A DNA stretch of 64,000 bases from Siphonodentalium dalli (lineage: Eukaryota; Mollusca; Scaphopoda; Gadilida; Siphonodentaliidae). Of this stretch, positions 54,125 to 63,118 are shown one piece after another. Position 1 is the stretch's first letter; every line of letters starts with the position of its first letter. A program made the position numbers and the translations under genes. The stretch is taken from positions 259,504,077 through 259,568,076 of the forward strand of contig CP136061.1 of NCBI GenBank assembly GCA_032622095.1, read 5' to 3'. Under the pieces are notes generated by a model. It made no database searches, was not told where the DNA came from, and worked only from the letters and a program-made list of their open reading frames with translations.

Positions 54125-54347
54125 TACAGTAATGCCCTAAGTAATCGACCCCTTAACCACATCAGAATTATGGGTAACTATTCAGGATTTAGTCGGAAAT
54201 ATGGCTTGTTGCCATTCATCGGAAAGCTCTCAGTCTCGGGGAGAGCTTTCCGATGAATGGCAACAAGCCACATTTCCGACTAAATCCTGAATAGTTACCC
54301 ATAATTCTGCTGTGGTTAAGTGGTCGATTACTTTGAGCATTACTGTA
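54125..54347. mobile_element. Mariner-like foldback MITE family D, copy 3 (intronic)
   Basis: TA-flanked, CAGTAATGCCCTAAGTAATC to GAGCATTACTG, with the full AACCACA-CAGAATTATGG arms and a longer tip (GCTCTCAGTCTCGGGGAGAGC). Most complete copy of the family in this window. Confidence 0.9.
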
Positions 54348-54392
54348 TGTTGCCTATATATATAAATAGAGGATCTCTAATAAGTCGCAATG

Positions 54393-54670
54393 TGTCATTG
54401 CACCCTGGGGTTGGAATTTTCCTACTGGTACCTCAAACTGTCCAACTGCGCCTAACTTCTTTGCTAAATATAGCTATGATAGGACATTTCCATCTGGTTG
54501 CCATTTCAGTCCAAAAAATTTAACGAAAATAGGAAAATATTCCACTTTTAGTCCAAAAACAACACATTTTTCTCTTAATACTGGTTGGAATATCAAACTA
54601 TCAGAACAAATTCACCCTGCTTTTGGTCTGAAATTTCTTCAACAGATGTTGTGTCAGGCAATCCAATTGT
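54393..54670. repeat. Dispersed repeat family B, copy 2 (intronic)
   Basis: Matches 6478-6800 through AACTGTCCAACTG, CCAAAAACAACACATTT, ACTGGTTGGAATATCAAAC and GATGTTGTGTCAGG. Confidence 0.55.
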
Positions 54671-54813
54671 TGAACAGTGTTGGTAAAAGTTGATAAATGA
54701 CACGCCCGCCCCATGCACCCGGTGAAGCCTTGAAATGGTGTGTCTGACATTAATTTTGTCGGCAGGTTCCTGGGTATGACCCTAAAGGGAGGCATTTCTA
54801 TTCGTTATTTCAG

Positions 54814-54967
54814 CTAGAAGAGAGTCTGACGCCGGATTCGAGACATCATCGGGCCTTGCTATTCGGTAAAGCAAGCATCGTGGATCAAAACCATGCAGTG
54901 TACCAATCGGCTTTTGATCAAATCAAGTTCAAAGTTCAAAAGATTTATCGAGATGATTCCGATAAAG
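54814..54967 (+). CDS. Second coding exon of the membrane-protein gene
   Basis: Acceptor TTATTTCAG ends at 54813; donor GTGAGT starts at 54968. It is 154 bp: 51 codons plus one base (phase 1 at the donor). The frame from exon 1 continues without a stop: LEESLTPDSRHH, then RALLFGKASIVDQNHAVYQS and AFDQIKFKVQKIYRD. With the preceding DKLKK it forms a likely helical, coiled-coil-like stem. No domain recognised. The next exon was not found; intron 2 may continue past the window or the exon escaped me among repeats. Confidence 0.65.
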
Positions 54968-55175
54968 GTGAGTGTTACCAAATTTATATAACTTATATAT
55001 AATGATATCGTTTGAAAAAATATTGCAAATGTGCAAATGTTATTCCGTCAACTTGGGAGTTTCGGTCTGGTTGAAGGGAGTGCAGCTGGAAATTCCAAGG
55101 TTGAGACCCCCACGGATACCCTCTATAGCCACGTGTCTGCTTACATGTTTTGATGCGCGTGTAATGTTGCCTTAA

Positions 55176-56581
55176 AATGGGTACAGTAAACTAAATCCGG
55201 TCATTTATGGAACCATCTCCTTTTATACTCAACAGCATGTACATGTATGCAACAAATGAATGAGCCATGGAATAGTGCAAAATACACTCGTGTGCTTTAT
55301 GAACGATGCAAACAACATGGTAATTCTAATGAAAATGAATTTATAACTGGAGTCATATAAATTCATTTTCATTATTAGCACGCCAGCGTGTATACTGTGC
55401 TTGAAAATATAAAATCAACTGATGTTATGGGGGGTTATGGGGGATTAGGTCGATGCAAAAGTAAAATTGGGTCGCTTTAAAAGCTGTAGTCTTACCCCGA
55501 ATGCTCAATAAAATAGTCCGACACAGATTAGCACATGTGCTGATATTGATAATAACCACACCGTTTGGAAAGCATGCGATCGTGTGGTAATCAAAGATGG
55601 ATTTCGACGAAATTTGATTCTTATGGTACTTTTGTCCGGGGAGTGTTTTGGACGGGTCAAATCGTGACCCCGACCTGACCTTGACCTTTAAAACAGTCAA
55701 TTCAAGGTCAAATCGGGTAAACGGACGGATTTCGATGAAATTTGATACCTAGGGGTAGTTTTGTCCGGGAAGTGTTTTGGACGGGTCAAATCGTGACCCC
55801 GACCTGACCGTGACCTTCAAAATGGTCAATTCAAGGTCAAATCGGGTAAAACGGACGGATTTCGACGAAATTTTAAACTTGGGTTACCTTTGTTCGGGGA
55901 GTGTTTTGGACGGGTCAAATCGTGATCCCCACCTGACCTCGACCTTCAAAATTCTCAAATCGGGTAAAATGGACGGATTTCGAATAAATTTGATACCTAG
56001 GATTGTTTTGTCCGGGGAGTGTTTTGGACGGGTCAAATCGTGACCCCGACCTGACCGTGACCTTCAAAATTGTCAATTCAATGTCAAATCTAGTAAAACG
56101 GACGGATTTCGACGAAATTTGATACCTAGGTTTACTTTTCTCCGGGGAGTGTTTTGGACGGGTCAAATCATGACCCCGACCTGACCTTGACTTTCAAAAT
56201 AGTCAATTCAAGGTCAAATCGCGCCTTTCGCCGGAAAGGAGATGGGAAACAGCCTGGACGAAGTCTGGCCCACCAGCTAGTGTAATAAAAAGCGAGACAG
56301 CTTAATTGAAGAATGTAATGTATAACACGAGAAACGGGAAAACTTGATATATGGAAGTATCCAAATTTCTCACATGGAATTTGAAAGCTAGTTTATATTA
56401 TAATTATATTATAATGTATATTTATGGCTAATAATATGATCTTGGTGGCGTTACCATTTCTGATAATGGTGTTCTTGTAACTACTATGGCTCAAATTCAT
56501 TCATTTGTTGCATATATTATGTTGAGTATAACAGGAGATGCATGTGCCCATAAATGACCGGATTTAGTGTACATTACCCCT
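55176..56581. mobile_element. TTAA-flanked MITE family M, copy 2, split by a tandem array
   Basis: TTAA at 55172-55175 and 56582-56585. The left half (55176-55345) has GGAACCATCTCCTTTTATAC and GTGCAAAATACACTCGTGTG; the right half (56470-56581) has CATTTGTTGCATATATTATG and GACCGGATTTAGTG. About 1.1 kb of unrelated DNA, including the 129-bp array, is inserted at the element centre. Confidence 0.82.
55594..56222. repeat. 129-bp tandem repeat, about five units
   Basis: GTGTTTTGGACGGGTCAAAT at 55643, 55772, 55901, 56019 and 56149 (129, 129, 118, 130 bp). Each unit has CGGACGGATTTCGA(C/T)GAAATTT and CCCGACCTGACC(T/G)TGACCTT. Most have TCAATTCAAGGTCAAATCGG. The fourth unit is shortened. ORFs on both strands are repeat-derived. 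Confidence 0.95.
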
Positions 56582-56585
56582 TTAA

Positions 56586-57104
56586 TTGGAATAAAACCGA
56601 CACGTATACCCATCAACACTAACCGACTTTTACAGACCATGATGCACCTGCGTCGGTTTTCAATTATGGAGTTTACAGGTTATAATTTCGTAGTCAAAAT
56701 GTTTGATCAGTATACACTATACACGGACAATTGAATTTCTATTGATCGTTACACCGTTAGAAATGGCTGAAGCATGGAATTCCCGAATCAACTAATGCAA
56801 ACAGACGGTTATATATTGTACAAATCCCATTAGTTCGATTAGGAGTGGAAGCAGCTGTTAGTCTCAATCATTGTTCGGGATCTCTCTATATCGACGTCCC
56901 ACCAACCCATCGCTGTCAGGATAGTTTTTCGGCTGACAAATCTGAAATCGGCGACGATGGGAGAGCTTAGCCTACAGCAAGCTCCCTCAGCGTCGCCATC
57001 CTAGATCAAGCTCATACAGCGTAGCTACACTACCACGGAGACCAGCAACGACTATGTAATGTTACGGTTAATAATTATTTATTTATGTTCTAAATGCTCA
57101 TTGC
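56586..57104. other. Non-coding stretch
   Basis: No gene recognised; weak inverted similarity between AATCGGCGACGATGGGAG and CTCCCTCAGCGTCGCC (56945-56998). Confidence 0.4.
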
Positions 57105-57830
57105 CGACGAGTAGTTACCTTTTGAAATGTTCAGATAATAAGTCATTTGTTGAACTTATTATCTGAACATTTCCCACCAATTAATCTGTATTTCTATCTA
57201 AATCGCGTGGGATGGTGATTAGGACGTTTCTCCGTCCAGTGTCGTTTGAATGGATCGCGTACTGTCGTCGACCTGTACTCCAGTCCTTGTGTGTTTTAGG
57301 AAAGAATGATTTCTTGAATTCTGGAGTGTTCGTTTCAATAAGTTCATAGGGTTTAGAGTTGTTACACTTCTGTGTAGAAACAAAGTTTTTTGATATATAT
57401 ATAACCCTCGCGAACTTCCGAGCTTTGATTTTACGACCCACTTTGTGTTTCGGTCTCAACAGGTCTTTGGTGTCGATAGCTGGAACCAGCCCATCCACTA
57501 CCTTGCCTAACAACTGGAGTCGGTGGTCATACCTTCGACCTTCTAGTGTTTGTATATAGGTGTATATGTCGCAGCATGTTGATAAACTTGAGATGGAAGT
57601 GAAATGCATATATCACACTTTCTTTACTGAATCATTTCATTTATATTTCAAAAGGCAACTACTCTTCATCAACAACATAACTCCATCTGCACTTGTAATA
57701 TATTCGTCTGTCTGTCGTCTGCTTTCATTTCTCGAACACCCCTCCCGATCAATAATAGACGACATGTATATTCCAATGTATACTTTCATAACTGAATGGG
57801 AGAATCCATTCAGTAAAGAAAGTGTTAAAT
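57105..57830 (-). repeat. Family K, copy 3, carrying a LINE fragment
   Basis: Reverse orientation to copy 2. From right to left: CTGAATGGGAGAATCCATTC-AG (57795), GTCTGTCTGTCGTCTGC (57708), a LINE fragment, then the AAATGTTCAGATAATAAGT palindrome and ACGAGTAGTTACC (57107). In copies 2 and 4 the LINE part is absent. Confidence 0.75.
57181..57609 (-). pseudogene. CR1-like LINE ORF2 C-terminal fragment
   Basis: The minus frame reads the conserved tail of CR1/jockey-type reverse transcriptases: LEGRRYDHRLQLLGKVVDGL, GRKIKARKFARV, CNNSKPYELIETNTPEFKKS and FFPKTHKDW. After that Trp the usual C-terminus (N-LP-like) is not recognisable and the frame ends at 57181. Polymerase motifs are missing, so this is a 5'-truncated dead copy. 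The Met at 57609 and the first 20 residues are probably family K sequence. Different family from the 26037 fragment, which has the Cys motif. Confidence 0.75.
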
Positions 57831-57960
57831 GTGCATTCCGGTCCCATCTCAAGTTTACAACATCAGCCCCAAGTCATATAACTTAATTCACCAGGTAGGC
57901 TTATATATAGTGTACTTGTGTTTCTAGTTAAGCTGAATTGGTCACTCCCACTGATTTTTT

Positions 57961-58291
57961 TGTGATAAAGTTACACAGGGGTTCCCTAAATTGTGATGGA
58001 GTTACCCAGGTTGGAGAGAATTGTGATAAAGTTGCCCAGGTTAAGCAAATCTCACAATATGAGCGCGTTTTAAATGTACGTTACTGAGGGAAATACTGTT
58101 CAGTTTGACAAGTGATAGCCCCCAATAACCATAAATTAAGAAATATTAGTTTTGAAGGTGGTCAATTTTATGGGAAAGTATAAATATTTTGTTGCTAAAC
58201 ATGAAATTTTATTAACCTGGGTATACTTAATCACAATTCTCCCCAACCAACTTTGTCACAATTTCAGGAACCTGTGTAACTTTATCACAGA
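57961..58291. mobile_element. Foldback with internal GTTACCCAGGTT subrepeats
   Basis: Left arm: three loose units of TGTGATAAAGTTACACAGG / TGTGATGGAGTTACCCAGG / TGTGATAAAGTTGCCCAGG. Right arm (58215-58291): AACCTGGGTATACTTAATCA, CCAACTTTGTCACAATT, CCTGTGTAACTTTATCACA. GTTACCCAGGTTCG at 4950 may be a further fragment. Confidence 0.7.
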
Positions 58292-58324
58292 AACTACAGA
58301 CAGCTCTGTAGTTATCCCTTTCAA

Positions 58325-58560
58325 TATTGTGTGGATTCCCCCATTCGATCATAAAAGAATACATAGGAATGGTCTATTGTTCATTTGTAGGTATGTTCAG
58401 ATAACAAAAGCAGACGGCAGACAGTAAATCCGATAATACAAGAGCAGATTTATTCATAATCATGGAGGGAAATGTTCAGATAATAAGTACAACAAACGAT
58501 GGTAATTTTTTTAAACTTATGATCTGAATATTTCACAAGGGAACTAGTCGTCAAAGACAA
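58325..58560. repeat. Family K, copy 4
   Basis: GTGGATTCCCCCATTCGATC, CATAGGAATGGTCTATTGTT, GCAGACGGCAGACAGTAAAT, GGAAATGTTCAGATAATAAG with degraded partner, and GGAACTAGTCGTCAAAGACA. No LINE segment. The ORF at 58152-58427 is unsupported. Confidence 0.75.
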
Positions 58561-58764
58561 GTACATGTATATATACATCAAAAGTAAAACAAACGAATTA
58601 TTATACAAGGCGTGTATACATACGGTACCCATGCCCTTATAAAGAGAAGGGTCAGGGCCAGTCACCCAGTTACAACAACAACAACGTAGACAATAACAAT
58701 TAACGTATATACAATATATCTAAATAGACAATTAATTAAGCGTGGGTCTATAACACGAAGAAAG

Positions 58765-58985
58765 ACCCTTGACCCTTTCATGACTGGAGCTTCCTGAAAT
58801 GTTGCGAAAACCCTGTTACAAATTCCAATGCATTATCTTATACAATTATGTCTCCCATATACGGGTCATCACATATAAAAGATAATTTATTATGGACTAA
58901 CAATATTTACCTGATGCATTATCTTATATACGCGAGGCTCCCTGTATGAGACTGGCATATAAAAGAGAATGCACTGGCACAGTGT
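58765..58985. mobile_element. Degraded twin-hairpin relative
   Basis: TTGACCCTTTCATGACTGGA-GCTTCC, then two shortened hairpins (CCAATGCATTATCTTATACA ... and GATGCATTATCTTATATACG ... GAGAATGCACTGGCACAG). Loops contain CTCCCATATACGGG and CTCCCTGTATGAG instead of the CGACC/GGTCG loop. An older relative of family C, lying directly against the intact copy at 58993. Confidence 0.65.
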
Positions 58986-58992
58986 CTCTAAC

Positions 58993-59394
58993 TTAACCCT
59001 TTACCCAACAGAAGGGCCCTGTGCCAATGCATTCTCTTATATATGCGAGTCGACCATAGGTCGCCTCGCATATATAAGAGAATGCATTGGCTTAACACAT
59101 TAAAAATTATAAAATTGTTAAAGAATGTAAGAAAAAATGTTAAAAAGTGTTAAAAAAAGATTTTGTTTAGGCCAATGCATTCTCTTATATATGCGAGGCG
59201 ACCTATGGTCGACTCGCATATATAAGAGAATGCATTGGCACAGGGCATAACTGTAACTATCACAATGTGGTCAAGGAGCCGGTTCCAATGATATCCATAT
59301 GTGTATGGTTCTATTGAGACAGACCGAAGTTTTTTTTAGGCTGTTGAAGCTTTATTTGGCCGGTTTTTGGCCGGTTTGTTGGGTAAAGGGTTAA
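58993..59394. mobile_element. piggyBac-like twin-hairpin MITE, long form (C5)
   Basis: TTAA-flanked, CCCTTTACCCAACAGAAGG at left and GTTTGTTGGGTAAAGGG at right. Two intact 69-bp hairpins. The right side includes about 114 bp (GGTCAAGGAGCCGGTTCCAA through GCTTTATTTGGCCGG) absent from C1. No transposase. Confidence 0.93.
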
Positions 59395-59565
59395 AGAGAC
59401 ACATCGGGCAACCCAAAATGACCCAGCATCATACTTTGCCGCGGTCAGATATAATGATTTGCTATATGTTTACACCTTACAAACCAACCTGAGCCTAAAA
59501 CAAAAATAGCATGGCGAAGGGTATGAACCTTTCAATCAATCAATGAAGGTGTCTAGATTGAAGTG

Positions 59566-59955
59566 TTAACCCTTTACCCAACAAACCGGCCAAAACCGCC
59601 CAAATAAAGCTTCAACAGCCTAAAATATCTTCGGTCTGTCTAAATAGAACCATACAAATATGGATATCATTGGAACCGGCTCCTTGACCACATTGTGATA
59701 GTTACAGTTATGCCCTGTGCCAATGCATTCTCTTATATATGCGAGTCGACCATAGGTCGCCTCGCATATATAAGAGAATGCATTGGCCTAAAAAAAATCT
59801 TTTTTTAACACCTTTTCTTACATTCTTTAACAATTTTATAATTTTTAATGTGTTAAGCCAATGCATTCTCTTATATATGCGAGGCGACCTATGGTCGACT
59901 CGCATATATAAGAGAATGCATTGGCACAGGGCCGTTCTGTTGGGTAAAGGGTTAA
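59566..59955. mobile_element. piggyBac-like twin-hairpin MITE, long form (C6), inverted
   Basis: TTAA-flanked; same structure as C5 in the opposite orientation, 171 bp away. The right end is CAGGGCCGTTCTGTTGGGTA-AAGGG. ORFs of 100 and 94 codons on both strands are hairpin sequence and not genes. 59395-59565 shows nothing recognised. Confidence 0.93.
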
Positions 59956-60170
59956 AGATCTCTCGATCTGTTCGAGCATGTTGTGCGCTTCTTGAGGGCT
60001 TGGCGCCCAACCACTATTATTAGAAAAAAATTAGGATCGTCAATGCTGCACCAGCGCAGCTGCTGGCATGGAAAGGTTAATTGGGCCGAAATCTAGAACT
60101 AAATGTTTGGATAAGTAAATTAATGAATATTATATTTTAACAGAGCGTTGTTTTTGCTTTGTTCTGCTGC

Positions 60171-60190
60171 GGGGGGGGGGGGGGGGGGGG
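60171..60190. repeat. Poly-G tract (20 G)
   Basis: Longest homopolymer in the window. 59956-60170 and 60191-61252 contain no recognisable gene or repeat. Confidence 0.95.
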
Positions 60191-61252
60191 TCTAATCGAA
60201 AATCAAATGTGAAAAGTAAACTAGACATATAACATTAAGGCTAACAAGTTGGAGCAAACGATTGATAGTGTATTTAAATACACAAAACCATAACTACTGG
60301 ACATACGACAACCGACCACAAAATCAGGATGACTATAGCATGATACGGAAGAGATATTATCATAATGTTTGTAAGTGTATTTTCGTGCTGGTGTGTGAAT
60401 TTTTGCACTCCATATAAGCAAAGGCTATATATAATTACAAAATTAGTTTAGGTACCAGCATGGGTGTCTAAATCAGAAGACCCACCATGGCTTATTATTC
60501 GTGTATGTGTGGTTATAATCACGCTCCATTAAGTCGATAAGTGTGCATCTAACAATTACAGCATTCCTGGGCAGCCTCAATTTATAAATTATTCCAAACA
60601 AAAGTGACCCCAGTAGACACTCGTGTGTCAATTTGTTTCAATTTGTTTCTAACTTCTGATAATTGTGATAGATCTATACGTGTCACATTCAATGTCAGAG
60701 GTTTCAGTAGTAATCGTTCATAACCTGGCCAGCATGACCCGTATTATTTTACAACGCCCTCATCGATCCTTATACCAATTAAACTACCCATACATTATTC
60801 CACAGGTCACTGGTACAAAATTGGTCATACCACTAAAAGTACATATATATACTATAAGTATTGTATTACATGATCCTACCCTTGTTCCATTCAATAAACC
60901 CATTCAATAAATTGTGATATTAAACGTTCGTTTAATACAGGAAATAGTGGACAGGTGACATTTGACATCCGGTTTGTCGTCTGTTTACATTCCGTATGCT
61001 ACGTATCAAAAATACTATGACTTCCATATTTTTCCAACAAACTATAACGAATGCTGAGTTTGAAAAGTTATGTCATTAAATATACGCCATTAAATACGCC
61101 AATAGTCTTTGTTTATCTGGGACTATTTCTTTACGCGGGCAAACAACGCATATAGTTACGCGAAACGTCATCGCATGCCTTATAGAAGCCGATGTTAGTT
61201 TTGCGTCCCATTTGTTGATTTAAATATGTTTTGTCGAGGTTTTGGATCATGT

Positions 61253-61402
61253 AACAAATAGAATCTACAACTCGTCCCCAGTTTATAGCGGAATTTACAA
61301 AACTCGTCCAGTAAATTAGGTCTGGACCTCGCCAAAGGCTCGGTCCAGACCTAATTTACTGTACTCGTTTTGTAAATTCCACTATAAACTGGGGACTCGT
61401 TG
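61253..61402. mobile_element. Foldback element with CCTCGCC-AAAGG-CTCGG loop
   Basis: Arms about 60 bp: GAATCTACAACTCGTCCCCA-GTTTATAGCGGAATTTACAA mirrored by TTGTAAATTCCACTATAAAC-TGGGGACTCGTTGTAGATCC. The tip pairs AGTAAATTAGGTCTGGACC with its complement around CTCGCCAAAGGCTC. Confidence 0.9.
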
Positions 61403-61962
61403 TAGATCCTCTATATATATGATATAGATAATTTTAGTGTTATGACCAAGTTTGTGACATTATTCCATTGTAAAGTTAAACAAACGGCAATATATTCGCT
61501 TTTCAGATACCATGTTCAAGAAACGGCCTTAATTAATTATTCCCTCCAAATAATTGATTCGGAAACCTATGTTTTTGCGTTAGTATTATCACCCAAAACG
61601 AATAATAAACTTTTCTAGTGCATACCTTTATAAATGAATGAGAGAATCCATTTAGGATCATACAGAAGTGAAAAGATAATTCTGACTAATCATGGAATAA
61701 TTAAAACGTCCAATAAAGGTGCTATTATTTAGGACCAAATAAATCAGAATGGGTTGAAAGTTTTTCCGACTGCGTGTTTTGTAACCAGGACGGACTGACT
61801 CCAACCATACTTAGAACAAGACGGCTGTCAATCAAGACTACGTGTTTTGTAGATGTGGTTTAATATCTTCTTGGGTGGTGCCATCGATGTATTTAATTGA
61901 ATGACTGCATGGTCCTGTGTTGTTTATTGACAATATGTAATGTACGTTTGTCTCTCGTGTCA
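61403..61962. other. Non-coding stretch
   Basis: Only a weak family K-like hairpin trace AATGAGAGAATCCATTT at 61636. No gene. Confidence 0.4.
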
Positions 61963-62200
61963 CAGGGGCCTGTACGCGCTCCGCTGTCCGCCCCCCTTTT
62001 GCACTGCCCATATACTGTATTATACGTCGCCTCTATATACGCGCTTCTTCGCGTTAATGGAACATTCTATATAATGTTCCATTAACGCGAAGAAGGCGCG
62101 TATATAGTGGCGGCGTATGTGGGCAGTGCAAAAGGTGGCGGACAGCGGAGTATGGGAGGCAAATTCACATTTAATAATTAATTGCGCTTAAGTGTAATTC
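61963..62200. mobile_element. Foldback element family Q
   Basis: CTCCGCTGTCCGCC ... TTTTGCACTGCCCA ... CGCGTTAATGGAACAT is mirrored to CGGACAGCGGAG at 62152. The tip is ATGGAACATTCTATATAATG-TTCCAT. The outer flanks (CACAGGGGCCTGTACGCGCT left; GGGAGGCAAATTCACATTTA right) recur, complemented and joined, inside the 374-bp satellite monomer. Confidence 0.85.
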
Positions 62201-62334
62201 ATGGTTATATGTAACAAAACACCCCTGGTGAATAAATAGGTTTCTCCATAACTTAGCATTAACTCCTATTGACATGTCACCTCTTGGTTTCATTGGTTGA
62301 TTGGGTAGGGAGCTAGCCCAACTTCTTTATCAAA

Positions 62335-62465
62335 ATGGCTGACTCGCAATAGTATCACCTTCTGTTTTAGTTGGAGCGACTCGTGATAGCATTATATTAT
62401 CTTCGGTATATATTAGTTGAGGCTACTTGCAATAGCATTACTTCTGTATTAGTCAGGGCGACATT
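62335..62465. repeat. Three loose about 50-bp tandem units
   Basis: ACTCGCAATAGTATCACCTT, GACTCGTGATAGCATTATAT and CTACTTGCAATAGCATTACT, each followed by a TTAGT(T/C)-G-G(G)CGAC-like block. Confidence 0.6.
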
Positions 62466-62479
62466 GATTTTCTAAATTT

Positions 62480-63095
62480 TTGAGTATACAGGCACCACCA
62501 TATGAGGGAAGCAAGCCCTCGGTGACACCACATTCACACTATATGATCATGGAAATACTATAGATTTGTGCAAGAGTGCTGATTTAATAAGAAAAACTAG
62601 AGCTCCAGGACTGAGACACCAAAGCTCCAGTGATTACACACCATTTTTGGACAGGGATGCTGATAATATTAAAATAGGGTTTTTTCCCCCTGATTTAAGT
62701 CAATAAGTAAACCATACAGTAATGCTCTAATTAATCGACTCCTTAACCACAGCAGAATTATGGATAACTTTTCAGGATTTAGTCGGAAATATGGCTTGTT
62801 GCCATTCATTGGAAAGCTCTCGAGAGCTTTTCGATGAATGGCAACAAGCCATATTTCCGACTAAATCCTGAAACGTTACCCATAATTCTGCTGTGGTTAA
62901 GAAGTCGATTAATTAGAGCATTACTGTATGAGGTAAGAAAGCCCTCATGCAGTGACACCGCATGCATGTATAGGCTAAAATCTGTGCAAAAATACATTAA
63001 AAACATCATACAAAAAATTACTAAGAGTTCCGGGAAGGCGACATCAATTCTTTGGATAGAGGGATGCTGATAATATGTAATTAGGGATTCTCCTT
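62480..63095. repeat. Diverged direct repeat R flanking MITE D copy 4
   Basis: Copy 1 (62495-62690) and copy 2 (62930-63095) share GAAGCAAGCCCTC / GAAAGCCCTC, GTGACACC, GATTTGTGCAA / AATCTGTGCAA, and GGGATGCTGATAATAT followed by TAGGG. MITE D copy 4 lies between them. Confidence 0.6.
62715..62928. mobile_element. Mariner-like foldback MITE family D, copy 4
   Basis: TA-flanked; CAGTAATGCTCTAATTAATC to GAGCATTACTG. The palindrome tip is GGAAAGCTCTCGAGAGCTTTTC, essentially loop-free. Short ORFs here are mirror images of the arms. Confidence 0.9.
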
Positions 63096-63118
63096 GTTGA
63101 ACACATACTCACAGATTG

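Larger units (their letters stand above)
53181..54813 (+). other. Intron 1 of the membrane-protein gene
   Basis: Begins GTGGGT and ends TTCGTTATTTCAG. At 1,633 bp it holds MITE D copy 3 (54125-54347) and repeat B copy 2 (54393-54670), plus a C14 run near 54007. ORFs inside it are not supported. Confidence 0.6.

Noticed and set aside
59708-60023. 94- and 100-codon ORFs on opposite strands
   Set aside because: Mirror-image translations of the twin hairpins in MITE C6.
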